Of a stretch of DNA of 5,645 nt, positions 1-5,645 are shown one piece after another. Location: contig JABDLQ010000118.1 in NCBI GenBank assembly GCA_013002925.1, positions 1 through 5,645 of the forward strand, read 5' to 3'. Both the position numbers and the translations under genes were made by a program. The notes below the pieces were generated by a model. The model was not told where the DNA came from, searched no databases, and saw nothing but the letters and a program-made list of their open reading frames with translations. How positions within the stretch are numbered: position 1 is the first letter of the stretch; the number at the start of each line of letters is the position of its first letter. Origin of the DNA: Gammaproteobacteria bacterium. Its GTDB lineage: Bacteria; Pseudomonadota; Gammaproteobacteria; Steroidobacterales; SZUA-146.

Positions 1-469
1 CTATCTGTCGTATTACACCGTAAAAATGATTCGAGAAATTATTGTTTGTCATACCTTCGCCCCCAAAAACTGTGGCGTACGGCTTGCAACGCTGCGCTTG
101 GTTTGCAACACGGCAGTCCGTGCCAGAAATCAATAGATTTTTTGTTTATTTTAAGTAGTCGATACTACACTTTTTCTGGTGCAAAACCTGTTGCATTGCA
201 ATTGAGTATTTACCGCAACCGGGAGTTTAAGGATCTGGCTGAGATTGGGCTGCCGAACGGTTTAACATAAGTCATTGCCCGTGGAACGCAAAGGGTATCA
301 GCCACAGATGCGTGCACTCCTTCATCAAAGCCACCGAACCCGCACCTGATCGGCAGTGTGCAATGCAACGAACCAAAGAAGCAACCGGACTCCACCTGCA
401 GAAGTCTGTTAATCAGGCGGGCCGTAAAGCATCTCATGCCGCTACGGCAGTACCCCCAACGACCGGCAG
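1..469. other. Unassigned region without a supported gene
   Basis: I find no convincing gene here. A TTG-initiated frame at 46-270 (plus) and an ATG frame at 210-437 (minus) are open, but their translations show no recognisable motif, no clear Shine-Dalgarno site and a composition like random reading. Roughly the first 180 bases are AT-rich compared with the rest of the window, as expected of intergenic DNA. A short hairpin with a T run lies at 155-175. A perfect 5-bp stem with a 3-base loop (TGCCG-CTA-CGGCA, 437-449) lies just past the end of the minus-strand HAD gene, but it is not followed by a T tract on that strand, so it is a poor terminator candidate. The region could hold the end of a transcript from the left, or gene remnants that I cannot recognise. 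Confidence 0.5.
155..175 (+). terminator. Weak rho-independent terminator candidate
   Basis: GTAGT (155-159) pairs with ACTAC (164-168) around the loop CGAT, and a run of five T follows after two bases (171-175). The 5-bp stem has only two G-C pairs, so termination would be weak. It would serve a plus-strand transcript entering from the left edge. The opposite strand has no T run after the stem. Confidence 0.25.
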
Positions 470-1108
470 CTAGGGGAATTTCATCAACAACGGTGCTAAC
501 TCTGCGGGTGAGTCAACCACGTAACGGGCACCGGCCCCGGTCAGCTCGTCCCGCGAGCCAAAGCCGTAGCTCACCCCGATTGCTTCAAGACTGTTCGCCC
601 GCGCACCAAGGATGTCATGGTGGCGGTCGCCTACCATGATCACCGCGCCGGAGGTTGCAACACTTTCCAGTGCATGGTGCAGCAATTCGCTTTTGTCTGT
701 GCGCGTCCCGTCCAGTTCGGAACCAAAGACCTGTGTGATAAAAGGCCGCAAACCAAAGTGCCGGACAATGCGAGTGGCATAAACATGGGGTTTGCTGGTT
801 GCCAGATGCATCACGATGCCTGCTGCACGCAACTCCTCCAACAGCTTCGGCACGTCGGGGTATACACGGTTTTCCCGCCAGCCAACATCACCAAATCGCT
901 CGCGATACAGCCGCAGGGCCTGCGGCGCCTGGCCTGGCGGCACCAGTTTTTCCAGGCTTTGCAACAGTGGTGGTCCGATGCACCACGTGAGGTCATCAGC
1001 CATCGGTGGCGTTTGCTCCAGCTCCTTCAGCGCATACTGAATGCAGCGCGTGATGCCTGTTGAAGGATCGGTCAACGTTCCGTCGAGGTCGAAAAAAACT
1101 GTACGCAT
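470..1108 (-). CDS. HAD-superfamily hydrolase, 5'-nucleotidase/phosphoglycolate phosphatase-like
   Basis: This 212-residue cytoplasmic enzyme is predicted to hydrolyse a small phosphate ester using Mg2+ and an aspartyl-phosphate intermediate. All four HAD motifs are visible. Motif I is FFDLDGTLTD, with nucleophile D7 and acid/base D9. Motif II is LATSKP (T104/S105). Motif III is K139 in the TDKSELL context. Motif IV is MVGDRHHDILGA, with D161 and D165. The cap lies between motifs I and II and contains IGPPL (44-48). The combination of DLDGTLTDPSTGI and IGPPL resembles the HAD 5'-nucleotidase group related to Pseudomonas PA0065 and Gph-like proteins, so a nucleotide or phosphoglycolate substrate is plausible but not shown. 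The length suits a small-cap HAD phosphatase; classical Gph is somewhat longer. The ATG start sits just before motif I, as usual, but only a distant GAGG (about 14 bases upstream) precedes it. The gene is divergent from the protease, appears monocistronic in this window, and is intact. Confidence 0.9.
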   Translation of the reverse strand: MRTVFFDLDGTLTDPSTGITRCIQYALKELEQTPPMADDLTWCIGPPLLQSLEKLVPPGQAPQALRLYRERFGDVGWRENRVYPDVPKLLEELRAAGIVMHLATSKPHVYATRIVRHFGLRPFITQVFGSELDGTRTDKSELLHHALESVATSGAVIMVGDRHHDILGARANSLEAIGVSYGFGSRDELTGAGARYVVDSPAELAPLLMKFP

Positions 1109-1196
1109 TGTTTGCTACGAAGCCTCGTCACAGGACCGATAGTTTGCTCTTGAGTTTACAGGAGCGACAGCGGGCTTAGAAGATTACAGGATATGC

Positions 1197-1212
1197 CTGG
1201 GTGATCACCCGG
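1197..1212. promoter_or_regulatory. Palindromic operator candidate
   Basis: GGGTGATCACCC at 1199-1210 is a perfect 12-bp inverted repeat with no spacer. After one mismatch (T1198/G1211) it gains another C-G pair (1197/1212). It lies about 86 bases before the preferred protease start and about 90 bases before the HAD start on the other strand. Perfect dyads in divergent promoter regions are often dimeric regulator sites. No T run follows, so a terminator role is unlikely. The regulator cannot be named. Confidence 0.3.
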
Positions 1213-1284
1213 ATAGGAATTGAACGTCACTCGCGGAATGCTACATGGACAAAACCACACGCGTAAACCGTGCATCATCAGCCT

Positions 1285-1289
1285 GGGAG
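1285..1289 (+). promoter_or_regulatory. Ribosome binding site deciding the protease start
   Basis: GGGAG lies six bases before the ATG at 1296, which is good Shine-Dalgarno spacing. The in-frame ATG at 1245 has only a weak purine stretch (GCGGAA) upstream and would add 17 polar residues before the signal peptide. This supports the 1296 start. Confidence 0.6.
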
Positions 1290-1295
1290 ATCGTT

Positions 1296-3632
1296 ATGTT
1301 CAGACACAAATTAGCAGCGCTTGTCGCCGTGGCATTCATCATTGCTGCAAATGCCTCCGCCACAGGTAACCCCTGGTCGGATATTGCTGAATCCGCTTTA
1401 CGCGTGTCTGCTCAGGACCGCCTGATTATACCTAACCGTTATCGCACCGTTCAGGTCGACTACGCCACGCTGCAGGCACACCTGGAAAACGCTCCGGCAG
1501 AGTTCTCAAAAAATCACGGCACCATATTCACGCTGCCAATGCCCGATGGAAAATATATCCGGTTCGCGGTGGAAGACTCACCCATTATGGAGCCGGCGCT
1601 CGCTGCAAAATACCCACAAGCTCGCACATTCCGGGTTCTGGACCATGACGGCTCCGGCATCAGCGGCCGCCTGGGCTGGACGACTGCCGGTTTTCACGCC
1701 ATGGTGTTTACCCCACACGGTACCGTTTTTATTGACCCCTACAGCCGCGGTGATGTGAATCATTACATCAGTTACTTCTCCAGGGACTATCGGCGCGCTG
1801 ATGATGAGCCTTTTGTATGCGAAGTTCGCTCTGACGGCCAGCATCTTGCCGGCATCGCAACCGATGCGCCCAAACAGGGCTTGATCCGGGCGCCGGGAGA
1901 CATGCTGCGCACCTACCGCCTTGCCATGGCGGCGACATTTGAATACACCAGTTTTCACAGCACCGGGGTGCTGCCAACTAAAACCGAAGCGATGAACAAC
2001 GGTATCATCCCCACCATGAACCGCGTCAACGGCGTCTATGAACGCGATATCTCGGCGCGCATGGTGTTGGTGGCAAATAACGAAGACATCGTCTTTGATA
2101 CCCCTGCGGATCCGTACGTCAACGAAGACGGCATTTCGATGCTGGCGACCAATCCCTCGGTTCTTGACAACGTCATTGGTAATGCAAATTACGACATCGG
2201 CCACGTGTTCAGCACCGGCGGTGGTGGCGTAGCAGGCCTTGGCGTGGTCTGTCGCAACGGTCTGGGGTTTGGGCACAAAGCCAGCGGTGTCACCGGACGC
2301 GGTGCCCCGGTGGGCGACCCGTTTGATATTGACTACGTGGCCCACGAGATCGGCCACCAGTTTGGCGGTAACCACACATTTAACGGCAGCACCGGATCGT
2401 GCTCAGGAAGCAATCGCAATGGCTCTACCGCCTACGAGGTTGGCAGCGGTACGACGATTATGGCCTATGCCGGTATCTGCGGTGCGCAAAACACCCAAAG
2501 CAACAGCGATGACTTGTTTCATTTGGCGAGCCTGCTGGAAATGAGCGCCTACAGCACCAGCGGTGCTGGTGATGGCTGCCCGGCCAAAACCGCAACGGGG
2601 AACACGCAGCCGTTTGTGAACGCCGGTGCGGATTTTACGATTCCCGCTAGCACACCGTTCCGCCTGACCGCCAGCGGTGGCGATAATGATGGCGACACCG
2701 TGACCTATGCCTGGGAGCAATATGATCTGGGCGCTGCGGGCGGCAGTACCGTCGATACGGGCAACGGGCCGCTGTTTCGCGCGTTTAACACAAGCTCCAG
2801 TCCGACTCGAGTATTTCCACAAAACGCAGAAAAACCCGCCGGCCCGTTTCCGTACGGTGAGTTGCTTCCGACCACCTGCCGCACAATGAAATTTCGCGTG
2901 ACTGCGCGCGACAATGCGTCCGCTGCAGGCAGCTTTGCATGGGATGAAATGGTAGTTACTGTGGATTGTAATGCAGCGTTTGATGTGACAGCTCCGGTCG
3001 ATGCCGATGTCTTTTCCGGCAATAGTGCGCAGTCAGTCAACTGGACGACCATCGGTGTGAGTGACCCACTGGTCGACCTGTTTATTTCTCTTGACGGAGG
3101 CACTACCTATAGTGTGCTCGAGGCCGGTGTTACCAACGACGGTACCCATGTCGTAACCTTGCCCAATGTCGATACAACAGAGGCTGTTATTCAGGTTGCT
3201 GCCTCCGGTAACATCTATTTTGATGTATCTGAACTCTTTACGATCGAAGCAGTACTAGATGACCTCGACGGTGATGGGGTGATTGATGCCGAGGACAACT
3301 GCCCCGCAGTAGCGAATGCTGCACAACTGGACAGCGACAGTGACCTGGTAGGTGACGCCTGCGACAACTGCATTCTGGTCGCAAACGGCGGCCAGGATGG
3401 TAACCCGTCTCAGTGTGACACCAATGGCGATGGTTATGGCAATGCCTGCGATGGTGACCTCAATAACAATGGTGTGATTAACTTTGTCGATCTGGGCATG
3501 TTCAAATCAGTCTTTACAACGGCTGATGCAGATGCGGATTTAAACTGCAATGGCGTTGTGAACTTTGTAGATTTGGGCCTGCTCAAGTCAAGGTTCATGC
3601 AGACGCCGGGACCTAGTGCACTGGTGCCGTAG
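1296..3632 (+). CDS. Secreted reprolysin-like (M12B-type) zinc metalloprotease with TSP3 and dockerin-like C-terminus
   Basis: This 778-residue protein (counted from the ATG at 1296) is a predicted exported zinc endopeptidase. A Sec signal peptide covers 1-22: a basic MFRHK start, a hydrophobic core, then ASA before the likely cleavage site. A propeptide-like region (about 23-185) has the phrases SPIMEPALAAKYP, GFHAMVFTPHGTVFIDPYS and ISYF typical of bacterial reprolysin-like precursors. The catalytic domain (about 205-435) has HEIGHQFGGNH, with zinc ligands H350, H354 and H360 and catalytic E351, followed by a Met-turn at M389 (TTIMAYAG). Four cysteines there could form two disulfides. Next come a PKD/Ig-like domain (about 439-558), a second beta-sandwich domain (about 561-651), TSP3 calcium repeats (656-719), two dockerin-like loops (721-740 and 748-767) and the tail PGPSALVP. 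All catalytic residues are present and no frame break is seen. An in-frame ATG at 1245 would add 17 residues. The gene stands alone on its strand in this window. The substrate is unknown; extracellular protein degradation is the family-based inference. Confidence 0.9.
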   Translation: MFRHKLAALVAVAFIIAANASATGNPWSDIAESALRVSAQDRLIIPNRYRTVQVDYATLQAHLENAPAEFSKNHGTIFTLPMPDGKYIRFAVEDSPIMEPALAAKYPQARTFRVLDHDGSGISGRLGWTTAGFHAMVFTPHGTVFIDPYSRGDVNHYISYFSRDYRRADDEPFVCEVRSDGQHLAGIATDAPKQGLIRAPGDMLRTYRLAMAATFEYTSFHSTGVLPTKTEAMNNGIIPTMNRVNGVYERDISARMVLVANNEDIVFDTPADPYVNEDGISMLATNPSVLDNVIGNANYDIGHVFSTGGGGVAGLGVVCRNGLGFGHKASGVTGRGAPVGDPFDIDYVAHEIGHQFGGNHTFNGSTGSCSGSNRNGSTAYEVGSGTTIMAYAGICGAQNTQSNSDDLFHLASLLEMSAYSTSGAGDGCPAKTATGNTQPFVNAGADFTIPASTPFRLTASGGDNDGDTVTYAWEQYDLGAAGGSTVDTGNGPLFRAFNTSSSPTRVFPQNAEKPAGPFPYGELLPTTCRTMKFRVTARDNASAAGSFAWDEMVVTVDCNAAFDVTAPVDADVFSGNSAQSVNWTTIGVSDPLVDLFISLDGGTTYSVLEAGVTNDGTHVVTLPNVDTTEAVIQVAASGNIYFDVSELFTIEAVLDDLDGDGVIDAEDNCPAVANAAQLDSDSDLVGDACDNCILVANGGQDGNPSQCDTNGDGYGNACDGDLNNNGVINFVDLGMFKSVFTTADADADLNCNGVVNFVDLGLLKSRFMQTPGPSALVP
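3261..3452 (+). repeat. Thrombospondin type 3 calcium-binding repeats within the protease
   Basis: Residues 656-719 of the protease contain aspartate-rich loops: DLDGDGVIDAEDNCP, then DSDSDLVGDACDNC, then DTNGDGYGNACD. These match the TSP3 pattern of alternating acidic residues, DG turns and spaced cysteines. Five cysteines here plus one in the second dockerin-like loop give an even six. The role is probably calcium-dependent rigidity, or spacing of the C-terminal module from the catalytic part. The middle repeat is imperfect: LV replaces the usual DG. Confidence 0.8.
3456..3596 (+). repeat. Tandem dockerin-like calcium loops within the protease
   Basis: Two 20-residue units (3456-3515 and 3537-3596) are identical at 15 of 20 positions. 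They share the frame DLNxNGVxNFVDLGxxKSxF. Each has the dockerin-type F-hand calcium-loop spacing, with D at position 1, N at 3 and 5, G at 6 and D at 12, then a helix with K at position 17. The usual D at position 5 is N in both, which can still bind calcium. The second unit has a cysteine at position 4. The eight-residue tail PGPSALVP ends the protein. True dockerins bind cohesins; no cohesin is seen here, so the binding role is inference. Confidence 0.75.
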
Positions 3633-3843
3633 TTTTAACACCAGTTGTCCTTAATAACCCGGAGACGAACGTGGAACAACACCGAACGACGCCAAGGCGT
3701 TTCACTGCAGGCTTCTGTTGTCAATAACTGATAGCCTCAACAGGAGGATGGCGGTCGCACCATAGCGACAGGGACCAATACCAGGTTGATCTGCTGAGCG
3801 CGTGGCAGGAAGACAACAATCAACATGTGTCTTCGCAGCAACG

Positions 3844-3867
3844 GCACAGCGTCAGGCGTCGCTGTGC
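3844..3867. repeat. Inverted repeat, possible 3' UTR hairpin
   Basis: GCACAGCG (3844-3851) is the exact reverse complement of CGCTGTGC (3860-3867), with an 8-base loop. It lies about 210 bases past the protease stop. No T run follows on either strand, so it is not an ordinary intrinsic terminator. It could stabilise a transcript end or be a single copy of a dispersed palindromic repeat. Confidence 0.35.
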
Positions 3868-3900
3868 AGCATATGCACCGGCCTGCCGAATTGTACGTGC

Positions 3901-3928
3901 AAAGAAAAGCGGCGCCCACAGGCGCCGC
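3901..3928 (-). terminator. Rho-independent terminator of the MBL/acuI-like operon
   Basis: On the minus strand, GCGGCGCC, the loop TGTG and GGCGCCGC form a perfect 8-bp all-G/C stem (3909-3928). TTTTCTTT follows immediately (3901-3908). This is a textbook intrinsic terminator for leftward transcription. It lies about 140 bases beyond the reductase stop, giving a long 3' untranslated end. On the plus strand no T run follows, so it should work in one direction only. Confidence 0.8.
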
Positions 3929-4042
3929 CAGTTGGACTGGCAATCAGCGCTGACCAGTACTTAACGAGTGCGTTAGGGAAGCAGCCTGTTGCGCGTCATC
4001 TGGATTGGTCCGGGCTCCCGCGCAAACCCTCACTGCGCGCTT

Positions 4043-4074
4043 GCAAACAACGCAATGTTGTTGCTTTTATATTT
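4043..4074 (+). terminator. Weak plus-strand terminator candidate
   Basis: GCAAACAAC (4043-4051) pairs with GTTGTTGC (4057-4064) with one bulged A around the loop GCAAT. TTTTATATTT follows on the plus strand (4065-4074). The stem is half A-T, so efficiency would be modest. If used, it would end the protease transcript about 410 bases after its stop, inside the last codons of the convergent reductase gene. Confidence 0.3.
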
Positions 4075-5053
4075 CGATCACCGTGCGCCCGACGACAGTG
4101 CCATTCAGATAGTCCTCGAACGTATCCGGCAAAGCACTCAGCGGCAGGGTTTTTGTGCCAATCTGTTCCAGATGCCCGGGGCGCAAATCGCCGGCCAGTC
4201 GCTGCCACACGGCGAGACGTTCCTCGCGAGGCGTGTGCACTGAATTGATACCAAGCAAATTTACGCCACGCAGGATAAACGGTAGTACGGTCGTGTTGAG
4301 TTTGACCCCGCCTGCCATGCCGATGCTGGCAATGTTGCCCCACCAGTGCATGGTTCTGGTCAGCCACGCCAGTGTGTCGCCACCGACGTTATCAATGGCG
4401 CCGGCCCACAGAGCCTTTTCCAACGGTCTTGCACCGTAACTAATCTCATCACGGAACAGGACCCGGCTTGCTCCGATGCTCTGCAAATATTCCCTTGAGG
4501 CTTTCTTGCCGGTGACACCCACAACCGAGTACCCAAGACCGGAAAGCATGGAAGTGGCCAGGCTACCGACGCCGCCCGTGGCCCCCGTCACGACCACGTC
4601 GCCCAGATCGCGCTGCAACCCATTGCGTTCCATGCGCGTGATGGCAAGTGCGGCCGTAAAGCCCGCTGTACCCAGGCACATCGCTTCCCAGCAGCTGATA
4701 TTATCGGGCAGCGCAATCACGCTGTCGCCTGCGACTCGCACGTACTCAGAATATCCGCCGTCAACTTCTTCGCCCAAACCGCACCCGGTGACCACCACGC
4801 GCTGTCCCGGGGTAAACCGTGCATCGCTGGAAGTCTCGACTTCACCGGCAACATCAATGCCACCGGTCAACGGAAACGTTTTTAGTATTTTTCCGGCGCC
4901 CGTTGCCGCCAGGGCATCTTTGTAGTTAATACCGGAGAATTGCGACTTGATCACCACCTCACCGGCGGACAGATCAGCCAGTTGCAGCATTTCAAACCCG
5001 CAGGTCACGCCGTCGCCGCTCTTTTTAATTCGCAGGGCTTTAAACTCACTCAT
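4067..5053 (-). CDS. acuI: YhdH/AcuI-family NADPH-dependent acrylyl-CoA reductase / quinone oxidoreductase
   Basis: This 328-residue cytoplasmic enzyme of the medium-chain dehydrogenase/reductase superfamily has close to the usual length for YhdH/AcuI. The GroES-like N-terminal part includes SGINYKDALA (40-49) and the GGIDVAGEV block (64-72), both typical of the family. The Rossmann fold carries the nucleotide-binding loop VTGATGGVGSLA (155-166). Other family blocks are DNVGGDTLAW (221-230), IASIGMAGG (241-249) and a C-terminal stretch ending GRTVIEI. The zinc-ligand pattern of alcohol dehydrogenases is absent, as expected. Characterised members reduce acryloyl-CoA to propionyl-CoA with NADPH; in marine bacteria this detoxifies acrylate from DMSP breakdown, although the enzyme also occurs without that pathway. 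GGAG lies six bases before the ATG (complement of 5060-5063). The start overlaps the upstream MBL stop by four bases (ATGA), indicating coupling. A strong terminator follows. The family call is firm; the physiological substrate here is inferred. Confidence 0.9.
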   Translation of the reverse strand: MSEFKALRIKKSGDGVTCGFEMLQLADLSAGEVVIKSQFSGINYKDALAATGAGKILKTFPLTGGIDVAGEVETSSDARFTPGQRVVVTGCGLGEEVDGGYSEYVRVAGDSVIALPDNISCWEAMCLGTAGFTAALAITRMERNGLQRDLGDVVVTGATGGVGSLATSMLSGLGYSVVGVTGKKASREYLQSIGASRVLFRDEISYGARPLEKALWAGAIDNVGGDTLAWLTRTMHWWGNIASIGMAGGVKLNTTVLPFILRGVNLLGINSVHTPREERLAVWQRLAGDLRPGHLEQIGTKTLPLSALPDTFEDYLNGTVVGRTVIEI

Positions 5054-5645
5054 GATGCGCTCCGCTTGTTCGCTCGTTGTTTTTCCATTCGCGTTAGCCA
5101 GACGTTCAGCCCCTGGGCATTGAGCTGGATATCGCCCTGCAAAATGGCGTTTCTCGCATGTTCATCGCCGTCATAACCGTGCGCATCGAGTCGTGTATAA
5201 ATATAAGCGGTCAATTTTTCTGCAATATCAGCTGTGCGATTACCCGAGTCGGCACAGGATGTGGCGATTTCTACGTAGGCATCCAGGTCACCATGCAGAT
5301 CAGCAGCCAGTCGCGGTGTGTCGGTCACCCGGCTGTAATGCGTGAGATAGCATGCCTCCGGCGCATAACTCATCAAGCGGTCGATCGATGCGTGCGCCGC
5401 CTCCGGGTCAAAATGAACCGGTGTCGTCGTCGGTATAATAAATGCACCGCGACTCGTATCGGTCTCACGGTATGACACACCAAATGTATCGCCTGTGAAG
5501 ATCAACCGCGCCTGCGCATCGACCATGCAATAATGATGCAACGCGTGTCCCGGGGTGTGAATCAACTCAAAGACACGGCTGCCAACCTGCATTCGCTGGC
5601 CGTCTTCAATCTCGATGATACGCTCGCTGTCGATCGGCTGAATGT
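5050..5645 (-). CDS. MBL-fold metallo-hydrolase, partial (N-terminus outside window)
   Basis: The reading frame is open to the right edge, so the gene starts beyond the window; 197 residues are visible. An internal ATG at 5592 is unlikely to be the start because the frame continues upstream with DGQR before MQVGSRVFELIHTPGH, a normal metallo-beta-lactamase strand sequence. Visible metal motifs, numbered from that Met, are the H16 ligand in HTPGHALHH, bridging D35 in FTGDTFG, and H85 in YLTHYS. The HxHxDH motif should lie in the missing N-terminal part. The C-terminal part (about 95-180) looks helical and family-specific, with QGDIQLNAQGLNVWLTR near the end. It is probably a cytoplasmic binuclear-metal hydrolase, but the substrate cannot be told; thioesters, lactones and glutathione conjugates are all possible for such proteins. 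It is first in an operon with the acuI-like gene and overlaps it by four bases. Confidence 0.85.
   Translation of the reverse strand, partial: IQPIDSERIIEIEDGQRMQVGSRVFELIHTPGHALHHYCMVDAQARLIFTGDTFGVSYRETDTSRGAFIIPTTTPVHFDPEAAHASIDRLMSYAPEACYLTHYSRVTDTPRLAADLHGDLDAYVEIATSCADSGNRTADIAEKLTAYIYTRLDAHGYDGDEHARNAILQGDIQLNAQGLNVWLTRMEKQRANKRSAS

Larger units (their letters stand above)
1109..1295. promoter_or_regulatory. Divergent intergenic region between HAD gene and protease
   Basis: This gap must contain the start signals of both the minus-strand HAD gene and the plus-strand protease gene. I see no -35/-10 pair good enough to assign on either strand. TTGAGT at 1150-1155 has no well-spaced -10 box to its right, and TAAACT on the minus strand has a poor -35. 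Two structured elements stand out: a perfect palindrome at 1199-1210 and the octamer TTACAGGA twice (1156-1163 and 1184-1191), starting 28 bases apart. Either could be regulator binding sites, but both are short enough to occur by chance. Confidence 0.5.
3633..4066. other. Convergent intergenic region with several hairpins
   Basis: No supported gene lies between the protease stop and the acuI-like stop. The region holds an 8-bp hairpin at 3844-3867, a strong minus-strand terminator at 3901-3928, and a hairpin with a T-rich flank next to the reductase stop (4043-4074). A GTG-started frame of only 17 codons (3671-3724) has GGAG six bases upstream, but nothing else supports it. A perfect AGGAGG at 3742-3747 has no start codon at a workable distance. 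Confidence 0.6.

Noticed and set aside
256..266. GTTTAAC resembling half of an integron attC core site
   Set aside because: No partner core site or surrounding attC-like imperfect palindrome was found.
46..270. 74-codon TTG-started frame in the left spacer
   Set aside because: It has no Shine-Dalgarno site, a rare start codon and an unrecognisable product, and it runs through the hairpin at 155-175.
437..449. TGCCG-CTA-CGGCA hairpin as the terminator of the HAD gene
   Set aside because: The stem is only 5 bp with a tight loop, and no T run follows on the minus strand.
617..1063. 148-residue open frame antisense to the HAD gene
   Set aside because: The opposite strand carries all four HAD motifs in the same interval; this frame has no recognisable features.
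1245..1295. Alternative N-terminal extension of the protease from the ATG at 1245
   Set aside because: It has a weak ribosome site and would place 17 polar residues before a standard signal peptide; the ATG at 1296 has GGGAG at ideal spacing.
1578..2375. 265-residue open frame antisense to the protease
   Set aside because: It lies wholly within the strongly supported protease gene, on the opposite strand. It shows no motif and is explained by codon bias of the real gene.
3671..3724. 17-codon GTG-started frame after the protease, with GGAG six bases upstream
   Set aside because: The ribosome site is reasonable, but the frame is too short and featureless to tell from chance without conservation data.
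3802..4248. 148-residue open frame running from the intergenic gap into the acuI-like gene
   Set aside because: It reads through the GC-rich terminator hairpin and antisense to the conserved reductase C-terminus, with no domain signal.
4476..4925. 149-residue open frame antisense to the acuI-like gene
   Set aside because: It is the shadow of the conserved Rossmann and GroES-like coding sequence on the other strand.

Overview
The window looks like chromosomal DNA from a free-living, probably marine gammaproteobacterium. This rests on protein character only: a secreted reprolysin-like metalloprotease ending in thrombospondin type 3 and dockerin-like repeats, a YhdH/AcuI-type reductase, and moderately GC-rich coding DNA with Shine-Dalgarno sites. 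No taxonomic marker gene is present, so the assignment is an inference.

Layout from left to right. Bases 1-469 hold no gene I can support; the first 180 or so bases are visibly AT-rich and contain one weak terminator-like hairpin. A HAD-superfamily phosphatase (470-1108, minus strand) follows. It is divergent from a large secreted zinc metalloprotease (1296-3632, plus strand). The region between them carries a perfect 12-bp palindrome and a repeated octamer but no clear promoter. Downstream of the protease is a 434-bp gap with several hairpins, including a strong leftward intrinsic terminator. The right end is a leftward two-gene unit: an MBL-fold metallo-hydrolase cut by the window edge (5050-5645), then a YhdH/AcuI-family NADPH-dependent acrylyl-CoA reductase/quinone oxidoreductase (4067-5053). 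Their ends overlap as ATGA, so they are probably translationally coupled.

The three transcription units look functionally independent. The protease would act outside the cell on proteins. The HAD enzyme would act in the cytoplasm on small phosphate esters. The MBL/reductase pair is probably co-expressed, with an unknown joint role. The most distinctive element is the C-terminus of the protease: a calcium-binding TSP3 block, a doublet of dockerin-like loops sharing an NFVDLG core, and a short PGPSALVP tail, with no cohesin or sorting enzyme in view. I found no CRISPR array, mobile element, tRNA, rRNA or defence system, and nothing here convincingly amounts to a new system.
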